A program made the translations under genes and the position numbers. Of a stretch of 64,000 nt of DNA, positions 59,935 to 64,000 are shown piece by piece (the stretch's first letter is position 1; every line of letters begins with the position of its first letter). The notes under the pieces were generated by a model, which made no database searches, was not told the origin of the DNA, and was given only the letters and a program-made list of their open reading frames with translations. The stretch spans positions 23,590 through 87,589 of the forward strand of contig JAJDNW010000003.1 of assembly GCA_022340465.1 (NCBI GenBank). The letters run 5' to 3'. This stretch comes from Deltaproteobacteria bacterium. Its GTDB lineage: Bacteria; Desulfobacterota; Desulfobacteria; Desulfobacterales; B30-G6.

Positions 59935-60102
59935 CTAGGGTGTGCCGGGTGCCTGCATGCCGAATGTGAGGTGCCGGGCGTCTTCCGGTGTGACCTCATC
60001 CATCTTTTCTCCACAGCAAATCAGTTCACCCTCCCCCTTTTTGAGAATGGTGACTATTTTTTCACACTTTTTGCACTTGTAGACATGACCTTTTTCTTGC
60101 AC
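59935..60102 (-). CDS. Desulforedoxin-like small iron protein
   Basis: A 55-residue protein starting at GTG 60102, with AAAGGAGG 5 nt upstream. The desulforedoxin pattern is complete: VYKCKKC followed about 16 residues later by ICCGEKM, giving the Cys4 iron site of the N-terminal domain of desulfoferrodoxin. It carries electrons, for example to superoxide reductase or rubrerythrin. It is too short for ordinary gene-length cut-offs and has a non-ATG start, so it may be missed by annotation. Confidence 0.85.
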   Translation of the reverse strand: MQEKGHVYKCKKCEKIVTILKKGEGELICCGEKMDEVTPEDARHLTFGMQAPGTP

Positions 60103-60179
60103 GATATCCTCCTTTCGCCGGTGGTTTCCCGGTTTGCCGGGGCATATTTTTAAAATCGAAACAATTGCCGATTTTCACT

Positions 60180-60193
60180 GAAACGAACGTTTC
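60180..60193. promoter_or_regulatory. Short palindrome upstream of desulforedoxin
   Basis: GAAACGAACGTTTC (60180-60193) is a perfect inverted repeat (GAAACG-AA-CGTTTC), about 80 bp upstream of the desulforedoxin start. It may be an operator. The remaining 60194-60450 stretch has no supported gene. Confidence 0.35.
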
Positions 60194-60450
60194 GTTTATT
60201 GGCTCGGCGCGAAAAAAGGAAGATCCTGTGGCGGAACAGATCAGATGGCGGCCCCTTTGTTTAGGGGCTAGAGGCATCTTTTTGGCGGATTGCGCAACAT
60301 CCAGATTGGAATACGGCCAGATGCTTACATCTATAAGATATTGCTCCCTTATGGACTTGTCAATACCTGGAGATTGTTCAGGAAATTAATGTCCTTCACA
60401 ATCGGTTGTGGTTGCGGTTCCATGGAAACAAATCAGCGCCCAAGGCAGTC

Positions 60451-60471
60451 AAGGCCCCTTAGAGGGGCCTT
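60451..60471 (-). terminator. Hairpin after thiN
   Basis: AAGGCCCC (60451-60458) pairs with GGGGCCTT (60464-60471), about 40 bp downstream of the minus-strand thiN stop. A T-run is missing, so it is a weak terminator or structure. Confidence 0.4.
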
Positions 60472-60509
60472 CCTCAGCCCTTAAGGCTCTGCCGGAGGTC
60501 GCTGATTGG

Positions 60510-61160
60510 TCAGCGCGTAGGCCCGTGGGTGATGGTGACCAGCAGTTTGCCCGTTTTTAATTCGATCTGGCCGCTGTCTCCTTCGAAAACATTGCTGATG
60601 CCCCGGGTGCTCCCCAGGCTGAGGTCCTCGTTGTTCAGGGTATACAAAAATCCGGACAGGACAATGCCGCTTACCTTTTCCGTCAGCGGCATGAGGGACA
60701 GGAGATCTCCCTTTTGGCCCAGGAGCCGGACCCGCTGGCCGCCCTGAAGCACGAAGATTTCCTGGTTGCCGTCCAGAATCCTGGCTTCGATGGTTTGCAG
60801 CTCGCCGGCCACCAGGATCAGGGCATTGGCAAAGGTCATATCCCACCGCCCTCCCAGGGCGCCCAGAATGATGATTTCGTCGGGATTTTTATCCAGGGCC
60901 GCACGCACCGCCAGCCAGAGATCGGTTTCGTCCTTTCGAGAAGGATGGCGGTCGATGCGGGCGCCCTTTTCTTCGGCACTTGCAAGGTCGGCCGGGTCGG
61001 CGGAATCCATGTCTCCCACAACCACATGCGGGGTGATTCCCAATCTCTTACAGTGCTTCAGACCACCGTCGGCGGCTATGATAAGGTCCCGACGCGGCGA
61101 GATTTTAATGCCGTCCGGCCAGCTGGTCAGCAGGCCGTTGGCGAAGATAACAGCACGCAT
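60510..61160 (-). CDS. thiN: Thiamine pyrophosphokinase
   Basis: A 216-residue thiamine diphosphokinase: LIIAADGGLKHCKRLGI, the metal-binding VVGDMDSAD, KDETDLWLAV, GALGGRWDMTFANALIL and a beta-sandwich C-terminal part. It converts thiamine to the active cofactor using ATP. It is last in the thiB-thiP-thiQ-thiN direction, so imported thiamine is activated by the same transcript. ATG 61160 has AAGGAG 6 nt upstream; an in-frame codon at 61184 does not. Confidence 0.85.
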   Translation of the reverse strand: MRAVIFANGLLTSWPDGIKISPRRDLIIAADGGLKHCKRLGITPHVVVGDMDSADPADLASAEEKGARIDRHPSRKDETDLWLAVRAALDKNPDEIIILGALGGRWDMTFANALILVAGELQTIEARILDGNQEIFVLQGGQRVRLLGQKGDLLSLMPLTEKVSGIVLSGFLYTLNNEDLSLGSTRGISNVFEGDSGQIELKTGKLLVTITHGPTR

Positions 61161-61236
61161 GTCAACTCCTTCAGTTTTCAGCATGAGTCAGGTTGAGGCT
61201 CTCCGCGGCAAACCCGATAAACAGATCATGTCAGGT

Positions 61237-62280
61237 TTAAATAACTGTAATCATTTTTATGTTGAGGTAAAGCACAATTTTTTCGCCGACCAACGGTGGT
61301 GGGTCATGGTTGGCGAGATCGAAGGTGAGCTCAAGAAAGCTTCCGGTGCCGATTCTTACCCGATAGCACCGGCCGGCAAAGGTCCTGTTGAGCACCTCGC
61401 CTTGGATGATGGCCACATCCGTGCCCGCCGCCGGGGGGGTGAGGGCGGCGCACTCCGGCGGCAGCAGAACGGTGACAGCGGCGCCGACGCCGCAGTGGCA
61501 AGAGGACGGGCGTAGGGCCCCCAGGGCCGTATCGATAGCGCCTTCGGCATTGACGGCGCCCGGGAGCAGGTTGTTGAATCCCAGAAATTCGGCAACGAAG
61601 ACACTCGCAGGAAACCGGTAGAGGTCTTCAGGCACCGCCTGCTGCATGATCTGCCCTTTGTTCATGACGGCGATTTCGTCGGCGATGCCGAAGGCCTCCG
61701 ATTGATCGTGGGTAACGAATATGGCCGTCATTTTAAGTTGTTTGAGGAGGTTGCGGATCTCCGGCAGCAGCCTTTCGCGCAAGGCCCTGTCCAGGGAGCC
61801 CATGGGTTCGTCCAGCATCAGCAGGCGGGGGCGTGGAGCCAGGCTGCGGGCCAGGGCCACGCGCTGTTTTTCTCCACCCGAAAGAGAGGCGACATCGCGC
61901 CGTCCGAGGTCGGCCAATCCGGTCAATTCCAGCATTTCGTCTGTCAGCGATGCGGCCTTTCCAGGGTCCATGTTGAGCATCTGAAGACCGAAGGCCACGT
62001 TCTGAAACACATTTTTGTGGGGAAACAGGGCAAAATCCTGAAACATCATGCCAAACTGCCGTTGGTGGGCCGGTCGGCGGGTGAGATCCTTCCCTGCGAA
62101 AATGACCCGGCCACGATCCGGGTTTTCGAGGCCCGCTATCAGGCGCAGGAGTGTTGTTTTGCCGCATCCGGAGGGCCCCAGAAGACATAAAATGCGTCCC
62201 TTCGCCAGGGACAGCGAAACGTCACGCACGGCGGGCTCATCGAAGCGCTTGCTCAAGCATTTGCATTCCAGGATGGTCAT
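61237..62280 (-). CDS. thiQ: Thiamine/iron-type ABC transporter ATPase
   Basis: A 347-residue ABC ATPase: Walker [10 protein letters not shown], signature SLSGGEKQRVALARSLA, Walker B LLMLDEPMGSLD and H-loop VTHDQSEAF. A C-terminal extension (about 235-347) is like FbpC/PotA regulatory parts and longer than E. coli ThiQ. Context (two-domain permease upstream, thiN downstream) favours thiamine; iron(III) transport is the alternative. ATG 62280 lies 3 bp after the permease stop. Confidence 0.75.
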   Translation of the reverse strand: MTILECKCLSKRFDEPAVRDVSLSLAKGRILCLLGPSGCGKTTLLRLIAGLENPDRGRVIFAGKDLTRRPAHQRQFGMMFQDFALFPHKNVFQNVAFGLQMLNMDPGKAASLTDEMLELTGLADLGRRDVASLSGGEKQRVALARSLAPRPRLLMLDEPMGSLDRALRERLLPEIRNLLKQLKMTAIFVTHDQSEAFGIADEIAVMNKGQIMQQAVPEDLYRFPASVFVAEFLGFNNLLPGAVNAEGAIDTALGALRPSSCHCGVGAAVTVLLPPECAALTPPAAGTDVAIIQGEVLNRTFAGRCYRVRIGTGSFLELTFDLANHDPPPLVGEKIVLYLNIKMITVI

Positions 62281-62283
62281 GGT

Positions 62284-63978
62284 CTAAAAATCCCCCGAGG
62301 CACGTCGCATTTTTTCAAGCATCAGAAAGCCGGCTGCCGTCGTTATCATCAAGAGGCAGCTCATGGCCATGGCCTGGCCATAATTCATGGCACCGGGATA
62401 GTTCAGAAAGCGGTAAACGGCCAGGGGCAGGGTGGGTGCCTGTGGCCGGGCCACGAAAACCGTGGCCCCGAATTCACCCATGCTGATGGCAAACGCGAAT
62501 ACGGCACCCACCAGAAGGGCCCGGCTCAAGATGGGCCAATCCACGGTCAGCCAAGTGCGGCGCGGGGATGCTCCCAGGGTGGCGGCGGCTTCACGCAGGC
62601 TCTGAGGGATGCTGCGCCAGGCCGGCAGAAGACTCCTGATGACGAAGGGCAGGGCCACGAGGGCATGGGCAATAGGGGGCAGCAGCCATGACGACCTCAA
62701 ATTGAAGGGCGGTTTGTCGAGGGCGATGATGAAGCCGAAGCCCAGGGTTACCGCCGATGTCGACAGGGGCAGCATCAGCAGGGGGTCGAGGGTGCCGGCA
62801 AATTTCTGCTGGGGCGTGGCCAGAAAAGCGGCGGCCAGCCATCCCAGGGACAGGGCGATCAGGGTTGCCGCAAGGGCATAACCCAACGAGTTGAGCATGG
62901 CGGCGGCCGGCGCGACGTATAAAATCGATTGCTGGCGATTTTCGAACAGGGCGGTGTAATAGGTGAGGCCGGGCCCGCTTTCGGTGGCAAACGACCGGAT
63001 GATCAACGCCAGGATCGGCGCACCCAGCAAAAGGGCCATGAACCCCACGCAGGCGCCCACGACAAACCTGTCCGCTCCCCTGTCTGCCTGGCGGTATCGG
63101 CGGTTGAATCCTTCGGGCAGCAGGGAAAAGGAGGCGCGTCTTTCCAGTCGTGTGTAAAGGGCCATCAGGCAAAAGGTGAACACGATCTGAATGAGGGACA
63201 GGGCGGCGGCCAAAGGGAGGTTGAAAAGGTGGACCGCCTGTCTGTAAATTTCCACCTCCAGGGTTGCCAGGCGCGGCCCCCCGAGGATCAGCACCACACC
63301 GAAGCTGGTGAAGCAGAAAATGAAGACGAGCAGGGAAGACGCCAGTATGGCGGGGGCCAGAAGGGGAAGGGTGACCTTGAAAAATGCGGTCCGTTCGGCG
63401 GCGCCGAGCATACGGGCGGCGTCATGCAGGTTAACGGGCAAACGCTCCCAAAATCCGCCGACGATGTGCAGCACCACGGTAAAGTTGTAAAAGACATGGG
63501 CGATCAGGAACAGCGCCACCGTGTGGTCCAGGTGAAAGACGGCGCCTTCCAGGCCGAACAGGTGTATGCAGGCGGCGTTGGCCAACCCGCCCCGGCCTAA
63601 AAGCGCCTTGAAGGCCGCTGCCGTGACCACGGTGGGCAGAACGAAAGGAACCGTGGCCAGGTTCCGGATCAGGGCCTTGCCTTTAAACGTGTAGCGGGCA
63701 AAGACAAAGGCGGCGGGCAGCGCCGCCGCCAGGGTCAGCAAGGTCGACAGCGCCGCCTGCCAGGTGGTGAACCAAAGCACGCGGGCGTAGTGCCAGGTGT
63801 CGAACAGTTTCTGAAGCCCCTTCCAATCCAGGGCACCCTCGGGTGCGAGGCTGAGCATGAAAATACGGATCAGGGGATAGAAATAGAACAGGCTCAAAAA
63901 AACGAGCGGCGGTGCAATCAGAAGGTGGCGGGGTACGCTTTTCACCGCAATACCGTCTCCGTCCACGCTTCCAGCCAT
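62284..63978 (-). CDS. thiP: Thiamine ABC transporter permease (two fused domains)
   Basis: A 564-residue membrane protein with about twelve helices, made of two homologous permease halves, each with an EAA-type loop (DAARMLGAAERTAFFKVTLP and EAAATLGASPRRTWLTVDWP). This is the ThiP/FbpB fused form. GAGGG precedes ATG 63978, which overlaps the end of the upstream binding-protein gene by 37 bp; a GTG at 63945 would give a tidy GTGA overlap and is an alternative start. Confidence 0.8.
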   Translation of the reverse strand: MAGSVDGDGIAVKSVPRHLLIAPPLVFLSLFYFYPLIRIFMLSLAPEGALDWKGLQKLFDTWHYARVLWFTTWQAALSTLLTLAAALPAAFVFARYTFKGKALIRNLATVPFVLPTVVTAAAFKALLGRGGLANAACIHLFGLEGAVFHLDHTVALFLIAHVFYNFTVVLHIVGGFWERLPVNLHDAARMLGAAERTAFFKVTLPLLAPAILASSLLVFIFCFTSFGVVLILGGPRLATLEVEIYRQAVHLFNLPLAAALSLIQIVFTFCLMALYTRLERRASFSLLPEGFNRRYRQADRGADRFVVGACVGFMALLLGAPILALIIRSFATESGPGLTYYTALFENRQQSILYVAPAAAMLNSLGYALAATLIALSLGWLAAAFLATPQQKFAGTLDPLLMLPLSTSAVTLGFGFIIALDKPPFNLRSSWLLPPIAHALVALPFVIRSLLPAWRSIPQSLREAAATLGASPRRTWLTVDWPILSRALLVGAVFAFAISMGEFGATVFVARPQAPTLPLAVYRFLNYPGAMNYGQAMAMSCLLMITTAAGFLMLEKMRRASGDF

Positions 63979-64000
63979 TTTTCGCGGCCCTCTTCGATGG
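63942..64000 (-). CDS. C-terminal end of a periplasmic binding protein (thiB-like), cut by window end
   Basis: Only the last 18 codons are in the window, encoding EGREKWLEAWTETVLR and a stop at 63942-63944. The frame, spacing and overlap with the permease gene fit a solute-binding protein of the same transporter. The family cannot be confirmed from this tail. Confidence 0.5.
   Translation of the reverse strand, partial: IEEGREKWLEAWTETVLR

Overview
The window looks like chromosomal DNA of a strictly anaerobic deltaproteobacterium (Desulfobacterota), most likely a sulfate reducer of the Desulfobacterales/Desulfosarcina kind. The evidence is indirect: Hdr/Qmo-type electron-transfer proteins, TusA and DsrE sulfur carriers, MetF/MetV of the Wood-Ljungdahl methyl branch, NfnAB, desulforedoxin, class II (B12) ribonucleotide reductase, an MttB-type methyltransferase, a glycyl-radical enzyme and PAS/sigma-54 regulation. 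There is no rRNA, tRNA, CRISPR array, phage module or intact insertion sequence.

Layout. 1-1628: tail of a frameshifted gene, then a Tat-exported ferredoxin and a b-type membrane subunit (periplasmic oxidoreductase module). 1797-5365 (minus): OsmC, a small unknown, a DUF1638 protein and a PAS/AAA+ sigma-54 activator. 5594-14579 (plus): an 11-gene cluster behind a -24/-12 promoter, encoding a Cys-less TusA-like protein, TusA, MvhD, QmoA-like HdrA, QmoB-like HdrA, a small winged-helix-like protein, membrane QmoC-like protein, DsrE-like protein, an unknown Cys-rich protein, MetV and MetF. This is the most interesting system here: a methylene-THF reductase that appears to be wired to a membrane Qmo/Hdr module and regulated by the divergent activator. 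14810-18126 (minus): trans-4-hydroxyproline dehydratase and its radical-SAM activase. 19005-25535 (plus): CitE-like lyase, a polyamine ABC transporter (potABCD) and a serine hydrolase. 25782-31066 (minus): nrdJ with a long leader and candidate NrdR boxes, then an MttB-like methyltransferase coupled to a PfkB kinase. 31380-39523: mostly plus-strand housekeeping (YdcZ, LemA-TPM-TPM, a PLP sulfur-amino-acid enzyme, alpha/beta hydrolase, ferritin-like protein on minus, acetylpolyamine deacetylase-like and N-carbamoylputrescine amidase-like enzymes). 39676-46220: MFS transporter, QueG-like protein, M20 peptidase, divergent LarA homologue, TatD. 46759-49119: NfnAB. 49659-55266: an EtfBA-SDR-FGGY kinase-FAD oxidase operon. 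55470-64000 (minus): orphan Tat-exported peptide-type binding protein, a CoA-transferase/GNAT fusion lacking the usual catalytic glutamate, CBS/ACT protein, desulforedoxin, and a thiBPQ-thiN thiamine uptake and activation operon cut by the window end.

Non-coding structure is rich. There are three sigma-54-type promoter sequences within 2.4 kb, several Rho-independent terminators, a family of about 100-bp repeats with the ends TATAGCGGTTGCCAC and GTGACAACCGG (three copies), an 89-bp direct repeat, and a palindromic element nested inside another hairpin. Three gene remnants were recognised: the first gene, an Lrp/AsnC tail near 20.1 kb, and a four-helix-bundle suffix fragment near 49.3 kb.

Many start codons were chosen by ribosome-binding-site position, and the reasons are given in each entry. 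Family assignments were made by reading motifs; no database search was run.
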